Below are positions 38,701 through 52,117 of a stretch of DNA of 64,000 bases, in pieces; positions within the stretch are counted from its first letter, which is position 1; each line of letters begins with the position of its first letter. The position numbers were made by a program, and so were the translations under genes. Below the pieces are notes generated by a model that saw nothing but the letters and a program-made list of their open reading frames with translations, searched no databases and was not told the DNA's origin. Source of the DNA: Parus major (taxonomy: Eukaryota; Chordata; Aves; Passeriformes; Paridae); assembly GCF_001522545.3 (NCBI RefSeq), contig NC_031770.1, positions 30,087,122 to 30,151,121 on the forward strand. Direction: 5' to 3'.

Positions 38701-40537
38701 GTAAAATGATGTCGGGATAATGTCAAAATTGCAGTTTTCCAAGCAGTTCAGATTTTTAAAAAGCCTGCAAGGGTGTGGTACTTCACTCCAAAGTTAAACA
38801 CAAGAAAATCATGAATTTAGAGACAATGCTGTTACACAAAGCAAACACTTAATAAGCATGCTGCTGATGAAGACACACGAACAGCTAACTCTGGCTGCTA
38901 GTAATGGCCTAAGGAAAAATAGTCTCAGGGACACACACATGATAGACTTCAGTATTATAGTGCAGTTTAATACTATGGGACCCAGAAGAGGGGAGCATGT
39001 GCTCTGATTTCATGCTATGTTTGTAATAATGTATTTGGCCTTTTTCTTTTTTTTTTTTTAATATGACCTTTGCAACACAGTTTTTTATATTTGTGATATT
39101 TCCTACTTTGCTTAGACAACAGAAAATTACAAATGTATCAGTTCAGCATTGTTTCCTGAAAATTCACTATGTTAATCTGTACCTGCTTTTCTAAACCCTT
39201 TAATGTTTTGTGTCATATGTCTGCTAATGACATCCATCCATTTGCAACCACCAGAAGGTCTTTTTTTGTGTAGAAATGTGTCAGCAAGGAGAAGTATAGC
39301 TGAGCAAGGCTTCTTTAGAGGCTAGCAAGGACAAAACTGGTTCAACTGATCTAAAATTAATGCAGTCATGAGCAGGGCACTGCAACCTCCATTCAGTGTG
39401 TGGGCTCTCCATCCAACAGATCTCTTGAGCCAGATCTCTGGCACCTGAGGCGTTTCACTGCTAACTAACATTTCTCTGGCTTTTTGATCCAGCATCCAGG
39501 CCCTGGATGCTTTCTCAACAATGTACAAGGATCCACAGACAAATGGATAAACAGCATTCAGGAAACATATGGAGAAATAGTGTATTAGTTGCACAAGGCT
39601 GGGAATATTCATATGCAGAAAGTTTATTAGATGGTACAGATACAGCAAATCATGTCTGGAAAAAATCTTTGGAAGCAAATATACATTGTAAACATGAATT
39701 AAATCAGGGGGAAAAACCTGATTGATGAGAAGGTAATTTGGAGAAGAGTGATGCCTAGAGTAGTTTAAGGAACAGTTTAAGTATGTAACAAGAGAAACGG
39801 CTCATGCCATTTTAGTTCTTCATATCTGAATGCATGAAAGAGGTGGGGATGCTGCTAATCCTTTTCAATGAGTAACCCTGCAGCTATTCTCCAGGCATAT
39901 TTTTGCAGACTGTATTTCAGAGAATACAGAGAAAAGCAGCCAAAATACAGGCTGCAGATGCTGAAATACTTGAAAAATCTAATGTTTACTATCTGGCCAT
40001 TTGGGGAGAGATTATAACTGTACATTCTTATTTAAAACTGTCACAAGGTATTTGCTAGCAAGACACACAGAATTTCATAAAAAATACAAACAGATGTCTC
40101 TAAGGTGTTAAATGCTTAGGACATATGCAGAAAGTGTTCTCATGCTAAAGTCTGATTTTGATGTCTCACTGAGGTTCACTCCTAGCTCATTCTCAGCAGA
40201 ACCCCATTGCAGGATTAGATGGGGTAATAGACCTCACAGAATCAGACGGCAAAACTCCACCAAATTTAGAATCAGCAATTAAATGCCATTGTTTCTCAAG
40301 AGCTCTCTTTTTTCTTTCTCTGTATGCTAGAAAAGGTTATACCTGTATATAATCAGAACATTTGGGAGTGATTCATTTTACTATAAATACAATTGCCACA
40401 CTGAAATACATGTGTACAACCATAAAGTGGAGCAGTGTGATAGACTAACATTTAAGAAAAAAAAAGGAAACAGCTAAGGAACTTAAGGCTGCTGGAGGCT
40501 CATGGGAGTTTTTTCTCCTGGTCTATAACTGGCCATT
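38701..40537. other. Intergenic, no assigned feature
   Basis: AT-rich; T-run near 39050-39060. Small open frames around 39322-39725 have no recognisable content. Near 40237 a faint CACAGAATCAGA could be a very old CR1 relic. Confidence 0.5.
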
Positions 40538-41850
40538 TGTGAGAATTGACAGTAGGTTTGACCATTGAAAAGTGAGATCAACCTGTGAACACCACCCTTT
40601 AAAACCTAAGCCCGGGAATTCCTCTTTCTCTTTGGTTTCCAGCTTTGAAAGGTAACAGAACTCTATCTGGCTCCTGTCCCCTGCCCAGTACATGCGGCCT
40701 GGGCGGGGGCTGGGCAAGGCTGGGCTGGGCGTGCTGTGCCTCCTGGCTGGGAGATGGAGCCTGTGGGACTCTCCCCAGGCCGGGCTGGGCTCTGGTACAA
40801 CCTCCCGGGAAGCCTCTGGGGTGGCTGAAGATTTTTTTTCCCAGTGGGGGTCCCCCGCTGTAAGCTCCACTGAGCTGAAACCTGACATCATGAATATCTG
40901 CTGCGGTTTGCGCCCGATTTTAACCCTTTCACTACCCTGATAAGACTTGCAGATTAATAATTTTTCCAGAGAGTGGAGAAGAGAGAGTGAAGAGACAACA
41001 TAAACTATCAAAGACAGTGAAGAAAGGAATTAAGCTCCAGATGGGGAGAGAAATAAGGAGATGCCTTAATAAGCTGAAATATTCTTTTTTTAAAGCTATG
41101 GAGATGGACAATAATGTTCTGAAAAAACTCCTTTAATTCATGAAAGAGTGTTTTGGGGGGAAATGGAGTATTTCAAAGAGTGGATCTGAGCAAAAGTAAT
41201 TCATTGATAGAGCTGGCTAAATGGTGAAGTAGTTGTGATCCTATGAGATGCTGGAACAGAAATGGAGAAGTGAGAATTGTTGAAGATTTGTGGCCCTTAA
41301 GAGACAAAGAGAAAACTTCTCTTTCCTTCTGTTTCCAGAGATGACCACAGAGACAGATGAAGAGACTTTTTGCCTTTGAATAACTCATCCTTAAAATGAC
41401 ACCCCTTGAACTATGGCCCACGAACACACCTCAGAGTGGTGTGAAATGGAAGGAAAGGACTGATGGCAGCGTTTTCCAGGCGGCTAGCATCAGAGAAGTA
41501 GCCATGAGAAAATGGTTTTCTTGTGAAAAGCTCCATAGATTGACAAAAGATAACTTCTTTTTCTCTGCAAAGACTGATGAAAAGACTATAGCAAAGCTGG
41601 GACTGTTTTAACCACCAGGCTTTTTTTTTTCTCTATGTTATCAATTAAACAAAGGAATGGTTGGGTGGTGGGGAAAAAGGGTTTCTGGAGGTTTTATTCT
41701 GGTTTCTTATTCTTGTAGTTTTGTTAATAAACTTCGTTTATTCCCTTTAAGTTTTAAGCCTGTTTTGCCCTTCTCCTGATCCATATCTCACAGCAAGAAA
41801 TTAGTAAGTTTTCTAGTGATTTTTTAGGTAATGCTTTAAAACCATGTCAA
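40538..41850 (+). mobile_element. Long LTR on the plus strand, ERVL-like
   Basis: It starts about TGTGAGAATTGACAG, has a TATA-like TTTAAAAC at 40598-40605 and a GC-rich stretch at 40690-40860. The polyadenylation signal AATAAA (41726-41731) is followed by CCTGTTTTGCCCTTCTCCTG and ATATCTCACAGCAAGAAAT. This 3' segment is one I associate with songbird ERVL LTRs. At about 1.3 kb it is long for an LTR. No convincing target duplication, so both ends are approximate. Open frames inside it (for example 40523-41011 minus) are antisense chance frames. Confidence 0.6.
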
Positions 41851-42956
41851 GCAGGTGGAGAATGTCACACGTATTGTACATATTCCTTCTCATCTTGAGA
41901 TCTAAATTACCATGAAATGATAAAAGTAACTCATGATGCCAGCCTGTTTGAGAGACTCTTGAACTGATTGAAATAATCACCACTTTTTAATTCCTCCTCA
42001 GTAGGCAGATATTCTTAGTGAAATAATTTCTTTTGGAAGATCATTCTTGTTAAGACCTGTACTGAGGCTGCGAAATAACATGAGCATGTTGGAAAGGGTA
42101 GTGGAGAGGACATGTCTGAGCTCAAGCCATAGCGAACAGTAAAAGTGAACGATTATGATGATTCATTAGAGCCTAGAGCATAGATTGCAGACCATGAAGG
42201 CATTAACCTCCTGCAAGTCACCAACATAGATCTGACCCTGGAAAAGGTGACTGAACTGTGCCAAAGTCTGGCTGAATTGGGACTGAGGCTGCCAAGCTTG
42301 CAAGTGCCTGCTCTTTGTTGGGTAGCTTACTTCATTTTCTCCATTTGCGACGCATACCTTGGGTTTTTTGTGCACCTGGCCTAGCAGGGTGTGATCCACC
42401 TGAACACCTCAGTGTTTGCTTATTCATTTAATTTAAGTTAGGTGTCAGTGAAAGCTGTCTGAAGAGAAAAGTACCCACACCTTAGCCTCTGGCTTGGCCT
42501 CAATGAATCCAACTCAGTTTTCTTTGTTTTTGAAGGAGGTCTTCAGATTAAAGCTGAGTTCATTTTGGCTCTCAACATTGTGTTGACAAAGAAAAAAAAA
42601 TAAAATTTACCAGCCATGAATTAACAATTTACGAATCACACAGATTAGAAGGTTTGTGTAGCTGTGTCTTTTTAAAACATAAAACATAAACTTGAAAACT
42701 AAAGGGCAAGTTTAAATAGTTACAATACAGAATTTGGAGTTGTGACTTCAGCATTCTTCTTGTTATTTTAAGTCTCTATGTGCCTCAGTTTCATTTTCTC
42801 AAATGGAAACAATAATCTCAAGGGCATTCTGGTAAAGGAGTCTTTCTTGGATGGTGTTTTTAGAAATTAAAAAATGCTGATGTTGCTATTACTGTGATTA
42901 AGAGAGTGCCATTTCTTTGCAAATAATGGCTAGATGGAGGGTCCAAGGTATTATAG
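41851..42956. other. Intergenic, no assigned feature
   Basis: No repeat or exon recognised between the LTR and the pentanucleotide array. There is an A-run near 42591-42600. Confidence 0.5.
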
Positions 42957-43159
42957 ATACATATTATATTATATTATATTATATTATATTATATTATATT
43001 ATATTATATTATATTATATTATATTATATTATATTATATTATGTTATGTTATGTTATATTANTATTATATTATATTATATTATATTATGTTATGTTATGT
43101 TATATTATATTATGTTATATTATATTATATTATATTATATTATATTATATTATATTATA
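42957..43159. repeat. ATATT pentanucleotide array, about 40 units
   Basis: Near-perfect 5-bp periodicity over roughly 200 bp. Blocks of ATGTT variants lie at about 43041-43055 and 43087-43115, and one ambiguous base sits at 43062. The interior variants split it into purer segments. The open frames reading Tyr-Ile-Ile-Leu repeats here are a by-product. Confidence 0.97.
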
Positions 43160-43269
43160 GGCTTTTCGTAAATATTAAAATGAATGTTATACGTATAAGG
43201 TTAGAAAACTTTGTTGTATTAATATAGTTTTTTCTATTTCTGTTATTGATGAAACTTAGAAATAGTGGT

Positions 43270-43360
43270 ACAATACTATAATATTAATATGTTAATAATA
43301 TTAATATTATATATATTATATTATATATTATATTATATTATATTATATTATATGGTATAA
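43270..43360. repeat. Second AT-rich array of the same ATATT type
   Basis: TAATATTAA and ATATT repeats follow about 110 bp after the main array, less regular than it. Confidence 0.85.
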
Positions 43361-43407
43361 TATGTTGAGCTATGGGATAGTATTAAAGCAAAAATGACTT
43401 TTGTTTG

Positions 43408-43830
43408 TGTAACCCAAAGACTGAAAAAGATAGTTAGAGACCCCCCTCCATTCTTAGATTATCTTATCTAGATGAAGACAGTGGTGACCGGAGGTGACCG
43501 GAGCTTGGGGGAGGAATTTATTGCACCTCTGTTATCAGGGAATGTGAAACTTGGTGGAGCCAAGAGGATTGATCTATTGGGGAGGAGGCGAGTTGGGACT
43601 AAACAAAGAAGCATCTAAAACTTAAGAGGAATGTTTGAATTATGTATGAGAATTTATGAATATGTAGTAGGATTCTGTTTTTAAGGGACAATCCTTTGTT
43701 AGTCAGGTGTGCTCTCTGGGCAGAATGCTGAGGCACCCAGCCATATTTGTATATTTTGCTTTATTTCTATCTCCTAATTGTCTTTCTATTAAACTATTTA
43801 AATTTTATATAAAAAATATGAACCTTATTT
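43408..43830 (+). mobile_element. LTR on the plus strand, ERVK-like
   Basis: It begins about TGTAACCCAAAGACTG. Near the 3' end, AGGTGTGCTCTCTGGGCAGA, GAGGCACCCAGCCATATTTG and TATTTTGCTTTATTTCTATC precede CTCCTAATTGTCTTTCTATT and ATTAAA (43788-43793). That U5-side block is one I associate with bird LTRs. A 10-bp unit GGTGACCGGA is tandemly duplicated near 43483-43502. No clean target duplication was found, so the ends are approximate. Confidence 0.6.
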
Positions 43831-44204
43831 TTTCACAAAGGTCAAAAAGAAAATTCTTAACCAGTTGCAATTTGCATTATTATGACTAACTCAGAGGCAA
43901 TTATGAATACTTCTCTTTTTTTCACACATGTATTTCTTCCCCTTCCTGGCCCTTATGTAATCCAGGGCACTTTGAAAAAGCACAGATGGAAAAATTGGAA
44001 TGCAACTAAACAAACATTCTAGGCTAGTCAAAAAATACCAGATAATATATTTCAAATAAAAAAAAAAATCACAATATTAGACATGCTTTAGTAAAAGGAG
44101 TGAAGATACCGAGAAAACAAAAGTGAATTGTGACCTCACACAGTGGGGTGACAGTGACTAATACTGAAATCACTCACACAAAAATAAACCTGCAGATGTT
44201 AAAA

Positions 44205-44326
44205 GGCTTGTAAATGTGGTGCTTTGGGACATGGCTTAGCAGCAGTGCTAGGTTAAGGGTTGAACCCAATTTTAAATTTTTTTCCAACCTAAAGGATGCA
44301 ATGGTTCTATGTTCTATATAAGTGAG
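44205..44326 (+). mobile_element. CR1 LINE 3' end, about 120 bp
   Basis: AAATGTGGTGCTTTGGGACA, TGGCTTAGCAGCAGTG, GGGTTGAACCCAA, TTTTTCCAACCTAAAGGATG and GGTTCTATGTTCTATA correspond in order to the standard CR1 tail, with considerable divergence. Confidence 0.85.
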
Positions 44327-47300
44327 ACTTTCATCATCATTAGAAACCATGAAATCTATGAAGCTGTAATGGTGCTGAATTTGTGCTAGGCATTTCCTGG
44401 TGCTGGATGGCAGACTCAGCAAAGACCATTCTTAACTTTTGAATGTTCTTTTTAGCAAGTGATTTCCAGTACTTCTTAAAAAAATATAAAAAGGTAAGCA
44501 TTGTGACAGCAATTTTACCAGGAGGAAAGCAGCTTTGGTAAGTGACACAAGCTGCCTCGGGTCACAGAAGAAGGCACCTGCAGATCTAGTAATAGCATTC
44601 ACATTGCTCAACTCCCAATATAGCAACCATTGCAGAATCTGTGCTGTCTTGCTGGATTGCTGGACTCATGCCTTCTGTGCTTCTATAAGCACCTCCCAGG
44701 ACCTGCTTCCTCAGTGTCCAGCTTTGCTTAACAGTGGTGTCACAAATCATTGCTGCAACTACTTGAGTTAAAAATTGCACGGATAAAAATAAATAAAGCA
44801 CTATACACGTCTTTCCATTTGAAAAAGCAGCTTAGTCCAAAAGAATATGGTTAAATGGAAAGGTAGTATATTAGTAATATTTATATATTTCTTCTGTTTT
44901 CTTTACCTTGTTCAGGATTTTCATAATGCCTTGTGCAAAGGGATCTTCTCTGCACCTAGGTCTTCTGGGTCCTACTGCAACACAGATAAAGAAGCATTAT
45001 AAAACTCCCACCTTGTATAAATATGAAAAAGTTCACCCTTCATTAGATTGAAAGGTGCCTGCCCATGGTAATCTGTTTGAATATAAGCTATTTCTGCTCT
45101 TTCCTCCACTGCTCTGAAGATGTCAGCCCCAGGGGTGTGGCAACTAAACATATTTCTTGGCAGCTCAATAGGTTTATTAATTCTCTGCCTTCTGACCTGA
45201 TGTTTCTGAGTGCGGCTGAGATGAGCAGTAATTCCCTCATAAACACCCCAGTGTCAGGGAGGCTTAATTGCTTGGCGTCATGAGAAAGTGTTTGGTAGTT
45301 CAATGACAAAAGGTCTTAGAGAATGTGAAATGCTAGAGCCGACAGTTGCTGCCCCTGCCTGCTCCCCTCCGTAATGTATCCAGCATTTAGCTAGATTAGC
45401 ATTTAGCTTTTTTCAAGGCTGTAGCACCAACATTAGCAGAGCAAACTCTGATCCTACCGTTTATGGTATCCATGTGATCACAGCAAGATCAGAAGTTAGA
45501 AGTCCTAAGTGCAGCTCGGGTAATTTTGTAAACAGCAGCAGCACCACTAATTTCTTTTACAGCAAGTGAAAAACAAATACATTGCAACTGGAAATGAAGA
45601 GCATACAGAGCAGCTGTTTCAAATTTGTCTGATGCTGTTATAAAACAAGTTTAAAGTGTTAACGGTTGTACCCGTGGCACAGTTTCCCCTGCTGTGTGCA
45701 CACTAAGAGCTTTCTGTTATGCCATATAACTGAGCTACCTCGTTTGTGCTCAATTCTCTTGATGTTCCTCTGAGATGCATTTCTCCAGCTGTGGGCTGAA
45801 AATGATTGGGCAGACTCCTGGATTTGCAGGAATGCTGTGCAGCCAACCACAACTATCATGCCATGCAGCAGCATCTGCTGAGTTGACCAGTGCTTGTGGT
45901 GGTCTTCAAATCTTTTGCCCATCCTGTTAAATGTGTCGCCTTCTGACTCCAGGCAGGGAGTCAGACCTCCAGAGAGCTCCAAGTGTTTCACTCTGCCTGT
46001 CACATCAAGGTGATGGCATGATACAAGGTGATGGCACAATACAAGCAGGAAATGTTGGAGAAGGAGGTGGTCCTGACCAGTTTAGTGCCCCCCAGGCCAG
46101 AACAGCAGCTACTGGCCACGAGCAGATACTGAAAAGGAGGCAAATAGGTGAGAGTCTGCTGGAGAATCCTGTTCTGCCTCTTGCAGTAATGTGTCTGGGT
46201 CAGTATGCTCTACTCTTCTCTCCCTGGGCTGAAAACACTGAGATCTGAAGGAGTTTTTCACCCAAAGGGCAGAACTGCTACTCCAATTTGGAGGAGCTGG
46301 AGTATTTGCCAGAGAGTGAGGAAATGGTGCTTGTTGAAGGTAAGGAGAATGCTGAGGCTTTGAATTTTCCTTAGAAACTCAGCAAGGGATTTCTGTACCC
46401 CCTTTGTCAAGCTGCAAAGCATTTCACTCTAACAGGCTTCTGCTAAAGCCAGGATACCCCATTTTGTTTCAGTCAGGCAAGAAATTTGAGGAGAACCTAG
46501 ACAGTGAGGCAACATAAGAAATCCAAGTAGGAAGCCATGAAAGAATGGTTTCCAGTTAGAATCTGGAAGTGAAGCAGTAGTTAGGGAGATGCTTCTAACA
46601 AGATACCAACCATGGTGAGAAACCTTGGCCCAGGTGCAAGAGAAAGAAATCAATCTGCTCAACATTGTAGTTGGGACAATAAGTGGAGAGTAGACTCGAT
46701 GAGAGGCTGCATCACCTGAACTTCTGCAGCACCAAACTGCAGTGGGAGCAGCTGGGAACTCCACCTGCTGATCCTCACTTTGCTCCTGCACAGCTCTGTT
46801 GATGGTATGAGCAGTGCAAAGAGATAAATGGGCTGCATGGTGTGAGGCCACTGTTGGGTGGAGGCAGGGAGATGCTATCTCCTGGTAGCACAAGGAACAG
46901 TCATCCTTTTCCTACCCACAGCAGCAGGCATGGCAAGCTTTGTCCCAAAGTCTTTGGGATTCTCCATCTCAGATTTCATAGCCTGTAACACCCCAGAGTC
47001 ACACAGCTGCTGTGAGAGGCAGAATTTCTTACAAGCAGGTGGGAGGGAAAGTGGCTGTCAATGTTTGTGTATGGGTGAGGGAGGTAGAGGTCTCAGAGTG
47101 GCAAGATGGGATGGAAACGGGCTCATTGCAGCTTCTTCACATTCTGAAGATTGACTTAGTGTTCCAGTGACTTCAGCAGTGAGTCTGGCTTGAATGGGCT
47201 CCAAAGGTGTGGATTTGTAGGATAAATTAGTGTGTGTGTAGTGTCTGGCTAGAAGACCAGTGCAAATGTCTATACTCAGGTGTGGAGCTGAGTGCTGGCA

Positions 47301-50300
47301 CAGGAATGAAATGCTGGGTGATCCTGTATGTCTAAACTATGCGTGCAGGAGAGAGAGAATAAATCACTGTTGGAGTTTGCGTATCAGTTTCAGGAAGATT
47401 ATTGCATTTTACAGACATCTTTTCAACAGAAAGACGGCTTACAGGGTACATCTTGAAGGCTGCTGATGTAAGAGGTGGAACATGGGGGAGGTCAGTGGTT
47501 AACAAGCAGAAAACAGTTTAGTGAAATACCACAGGCAGAAACCATAGCAATGGAGAAAGGCATAACAGGTGGATAGGAAGGAGGAAGTTATCAGTGAGCT
47601 CTTAGGAAGCAATACAAAAACAGAGACTCAGAGACTTTTGAGCAGGGATCCTCAAGCCCTTACTGACACAATTAGCCTCCTGAAGTTTGTCTGTGTTGCT
47701 GACACTGTTGCTTGTGTTACCTGCCGAGTTTATTAATTTCTTTATTAACCCACTCAGCAGTGGTTAACAGTAGAGGTTTAAGAAGACCAAGTGAAAAGCT
47801 GGCAGAGTAACTTTGTGTGTCATGACTTCTATTTCTGAAAAAATGTGACAGTTTAACACGTCAAAATGGGATCTGGGACAAATAGCTTTGTTTTCCAATT
47901 CTGTTATCCATAGTCAAGGCTGGATTAAGACTGTGTCAGTGCAGGCCTAATCATTTTACTAGGGAAGAAAGCTTTCTGCTGTCTGGGTAAAAGGTTTTTC
48001 AAATCTTGAAAAACCTATTCAGGAATTTCTACCACCTTTTAAAGGCAATTTGTAGACAAGAGCTCTGAGGTGTGAGTTGCCTGTGCTTATTAGTGAAGTA
48101 CTGTTGTTACTGACTGGTTACCAAGTAAGCTCATTCACTTCTGGGATCAGAAGGTGTCAGAAGTCAGGAGCGAGATTGGGAGTAGGTGTTGGTAGCCATG
48201 ACTCACTCTAAGAGGTGCCTCCCTGCATTTCTGGGATGGGCCCATCACCTCCCTACTTCCAGAAGTCCACACACTGTGACTCTCACTTCTATTCCAGCAC
48301 TTTCTGGCAATGCTGATTTACTGCAGAGGGGGTGATAGCTGCTTTCACACTCGGAGTAGTTCACCTGGTTCTTGGCTGCACTGGGTAAAAGTGCTCCAGC
48401 AACCAGGCTAGGGAGGCTGTACTGCTGAACTGAAAGCTGGGTATCTCTTCTTAAAGAAAAGCAGACTGCATTGCTCTGGTCCCAGAAGTAAAATGCTGAA
48501 TTCTAAGTACCTGAGAGTCAGTGATTTATATATTCTGAGCTGCTGCTAGTACACACATCTGGTGCGCTGAAGGCATGGCCATACTGCTAGCAAAGTCCAC
48601 TGGAAGCAGCTCATCTTTACTGCAACATAGTGCATCTGCATAACATCTGTGAGAAGGTCAGGAGAATTCTCCAGCAAAGGGTTCAATGCTCTCCTAGTTT
48701 GATCCGTGGGCATCCATGGGCAGCAGATTTCAGCACCTGTTGACTGATCATCATATGAATGAACAGGGAAAGCTAGCTGGCAGCTGTTGGACATTCCCAG
48801 TCAGGACTAAGGAATAAAGGGGGGAACATCCAGGTAGTATTGAAACCAAGAACCAGAAGATGGTTTAAAATTATTTCTTCTCCAACTTTCTGCATTATTC
48901 CTAAATAGCAGGATGCAAACAATAACCTTTGGAGACTAGTATTCCTATCAACCTTTTCATTCAGGAAAAGCCCTGGGACTTGAAAGGGCCTGTGTGGGAC
49001 AATGTTGCATCACTGGTATAGGCACATATAGTTAACAGCACACTGACTTGCTCAAAAGAGATGTACTCACATAGACCATGGTTCTCCATTTCCTATCTTA
49101 TGCTGAAAAATGCATCAGTTGCTTTATACATTGCTGCAGATCCAACTCTGCTGCTGCATTTATTCTGAGCCCATTCCCTAGGAGATCTTTAAAACACAAC
49201 TATCTCTAACTCCACTTAATCACACAATCTGTTCCAAGGTCTATTCTTGTTTTTTTGATTCTCCTGTTGCCAAGGGCTCTCACAAGGACTCTGCTCTTTC
49301 TCCTTTTATCCTGTATTACCACTTGTCCGTGTGCCTTGTCAGTCACCTTGCTCTCGGACAGCTTCATGGCAGCTCTTGCTGTTGCAGTACAGCAATTTGT
49401 AAATCCTTGTAAAGCAGATAGTGAGGTGGTCTAATTGTGTTTAACCTGCCCCAAAGCAGGACATACATCTGCCCAAGTCTCCTTTGCCATCTTCCCATGC
49501 CTGTCTTCATCTATGTCATGACATCCATGCAGGTATCAGTGTACTTACCCATACCACATTGTTTCCCCTTCTCTCACGAGTGACCACCCACGACTGAGCA
49601 CTCAGCTCAGCAAGTAGTCCTTTCAGGTAGTATCTTTTCAGGCTAATGAAGAGATCTGAGAAGTGAAGCAATGGAGAATGTTGTGATATTTTGTGTTTCA
49701 GCTTTGCTAGAAACAAGCAGGTGACTTCTAGTAAGCTGGAGGAAAAGGAGGGGCAAAAGAGAGTCTGGAAAATATAGGCTTAGGAGATGTGATGGCATTG
49801 AAGAACTACTAAAATTAAACTCTGCTGTCTAGGTTTCAGCTGTGTCAAATTTGGATTCAGCTTACACTGAAACCTAGGCTCTAATTTATACCCCTGCAAA
49901 AACATCTATGTCTAGCTTTCTCTTTTTCTGGCAGTTGAAGTAAAATGCACAAAGACAGCAGCTATAAGTAAGGCAGTACAAAAATGGATGAGAGACAAAC
50001 TACCAGTAGTTAGCTGTAGTTTAATCCATGATTATTTACTGCAGAATCTCTTACACCCATGTTAGTCTCCTGTATTCTATTTCTGGCAACAGGCTGTTAG
50101 ATATTGGTTAACCAGGTGGTTTGCCGATGACTCGCACATTATCTATTGATCTGTTCTGGACTCCCTGTTCCTGGCTGGTAACTTTATCAAGAACTGACTA
50201 CGTACTTTATGTTATGACAGTGCGCGGAAGTACTGGGCTCCTGAATGAAACGTGTCAAATCCTCTACAGGTACAAAACGAAAAGCCTCAGGCTAAAGTAC

Positions 50301-51354
50301 CCACTTATTAAACTTTCTCTCCCCTCTCTTATTGTCCCATGCCATGCCAACCCCTAACAAAAAGCTGTGATCATTCCTTCTCCTCCCTGCAAGGTGCTAA
50401 AGCTGCTTCTCAGTTCCCCACCAAACTCACTGCCTGGAGGGCAATGTCTGTCAGGAAGGCCTTCCCAATTACACAAGTCACCCCTAAATAATACCACTGA
50501 ATATTCTTTGTTCCCTTTACTCTCCAATCCTTTGCTCCATGACCCGGTCTAGACTGTTCTCCTCCTTTATCAGTACTATCATCAACTGCTTCTTGATGAC
50601 TATTTGCCCCAGCTTTGGATGTGAAAAGTAGCATATGCTTTCCTTTCTTATACTGCCCCTTTCCCAGCTCATGCAAACTAACACATGAACTTGACTTGAG
50701 CTTGACTGTGCCTCACATTTTATGCTGTATCTTTGTGGGACTTAAGCATTTGGGATAACATATCTCTTCATCATTTTGTCATCCAAATCCAGTAATATTT
50801 CATATTTTGAATCTGTTTAATCCAAAGATGTACCTTCTTCATTGGATAGCACTAACAGTACTCCCATATTTTCATAAAGTGACAGAACTGGGCCTTTGAT
50901 ATTTGTTATCTGACTTACTCAGCTGTATTGGCCCAACACCAAAAAAAATAAATATAGGACAGCCCAAAGGCACCAAGTTAACATTTTGGTTTCCAGTCAA
51001 ATGCTTTGTGTAGGTGTAAAGGTGTAAAGAAGTGATGCTGCAATTTTGTAGATTAGGTAAAAGGTGCAAATTGGTTCCTAGCTAGACATAGCTCAGTCAG
51101 AGATATTTCCCTCTTTACACCTTCAATAAACACTCCAAAAAAGATTGTAAATGGACTTCATAGGAGGCAGAAAGTGAGAATGACCTTGGGGAAGGATGGA
51201 GTTCCCATATGGGATGATAAGAATAGTTTGAATCCCCAGACTATTTTTTTTTCCATGGAGTTTGGTTATAACTTTCTCTTTCAGGGAAGAGGTCTTTTTG
51301 CCTTTATTTGTGCATACTTTTTGCCCAGTCATATCCAGTAGCTGATTTTACATG
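44327..51354. other. Intergenic, no assigned gene
   Basis: About 7 kb with slightly higher GC in 45.7-47.2 kb. Minus-strand open frames of 126 (45659-46039) and 154 codons (46429-46893) lie here but show no domain I recognise. An 18-bp tandem duplication (AAGGTGATGGCA core) lies at about 46008-46043. Near 45050-45068, AAGGTGCCTGCCCATGG may be a scrap of CR1. Confidence 0.5.
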
Positions 51355-52117
51355 TGTCTTTGGTTTGAAAAGACAGGTGTTTGCAGAAGGCAGAAACCTC
51401 CCCTGAAATGGAAAAGAAAATGTAAACCACCCCCCAATCTGAATTATTATAATCTTGAAATCAAGGTTCTCTCAGGAAAATATATGAGAATAGGAATAAC
51501 AGTTCTAAACCAAGAAAATGAAAATAAAATTGCAGTAGTAAAAAAAAAAAAAAAAACCAGCAAAAAATACAACCCACTGACAGAGTCAGACTACAACCTG
51601 ACACCCTGTTGGTCAGGGTGTCGGTAGCAGTCTGATGTAAAGGTGGCTGCAGTCTTCCTGCAGTGACAGATGTGGTTTTGTTGAAGCAATGATCCTTTAG
51701 AAGGGTGTAGTTTTCCTCTGGAGGTGCAGTGGTGGTGTAGATGTGTGCAGTCTTCCTCTGGGAATCCACTGGAGAAGGGCTGGCTGCAGAGTTCCAAGTC
51801 TCTCATTATATCTAGGTAGGAATGCTTGGCTCCTCCCCCTGTGTGGAGCCATCATCACAATGGGATGATGTAATGTTATCAGTCATGCAGTGAGACTCAA
51901 TGGCTCATTAACAGAAGATATTCCCCTGGAGTGAGCATGGGTTGTGAAAGAGATAAAGAACACTGCCCCACTTGGTTTTAACAGCTGGCCCATTAATGGA
52001 AGATATCCCCCAGTTATGGGGGATGGGTCATGAAAGAGATAAACTGCCCCACCTGGTTTTAACAGATCATAATAGAATACATTATTTTGGTTACATCCTG
52101 CATTGCAACCCAAGACA
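51355..52117 (-). mobile_element. ERVL-type solo LTR with duplicated U3 unit
   Basis: On the minus strand it starts TGTCTTGGGTTGCAATGCAG and ends in TTCAAACCAAAGACA. U3 holds two tandem copies of an 81-87 bp unit (51898-51984 and 51985-52065), each bounded by TGTTAAAACC on the minus strand. A TATA-like AGATATAAT (plus 51805-51813) follows. R/U5 carries a hairpin (GACACCCTG/CAGGGTGTC at about 51599-51621) and a 17-base homopolymer (51540-51556). Flanks ACATG (51350-51354) and GCATG (52118-52122) match at four of five positions, fitting a 5-bp duplication. About 763 bp. Confidence 0.82.
51898..52065 (-). repeat. Tandem duplication inside LTR U3
   Basis: Both copies contain GAAGATAT, then GAAAGAGATAAA, then ACTGCCCCACYTGG and TTTTAACAG in the same order. 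They differ by small indels and substitutions, so the duplication is old or predates insertion. Confidence 0.85.

Noticed and set aside
40523..41011. 162-codon minus-strand frame
   Set aside because: Lies antisense within a plus-strand LTR; no family resemblance.
42917..43227. Frames reading repeated Tyr-Ile-Ile-Leu
   Set aside because: Translation of the ATATT microsatellite.
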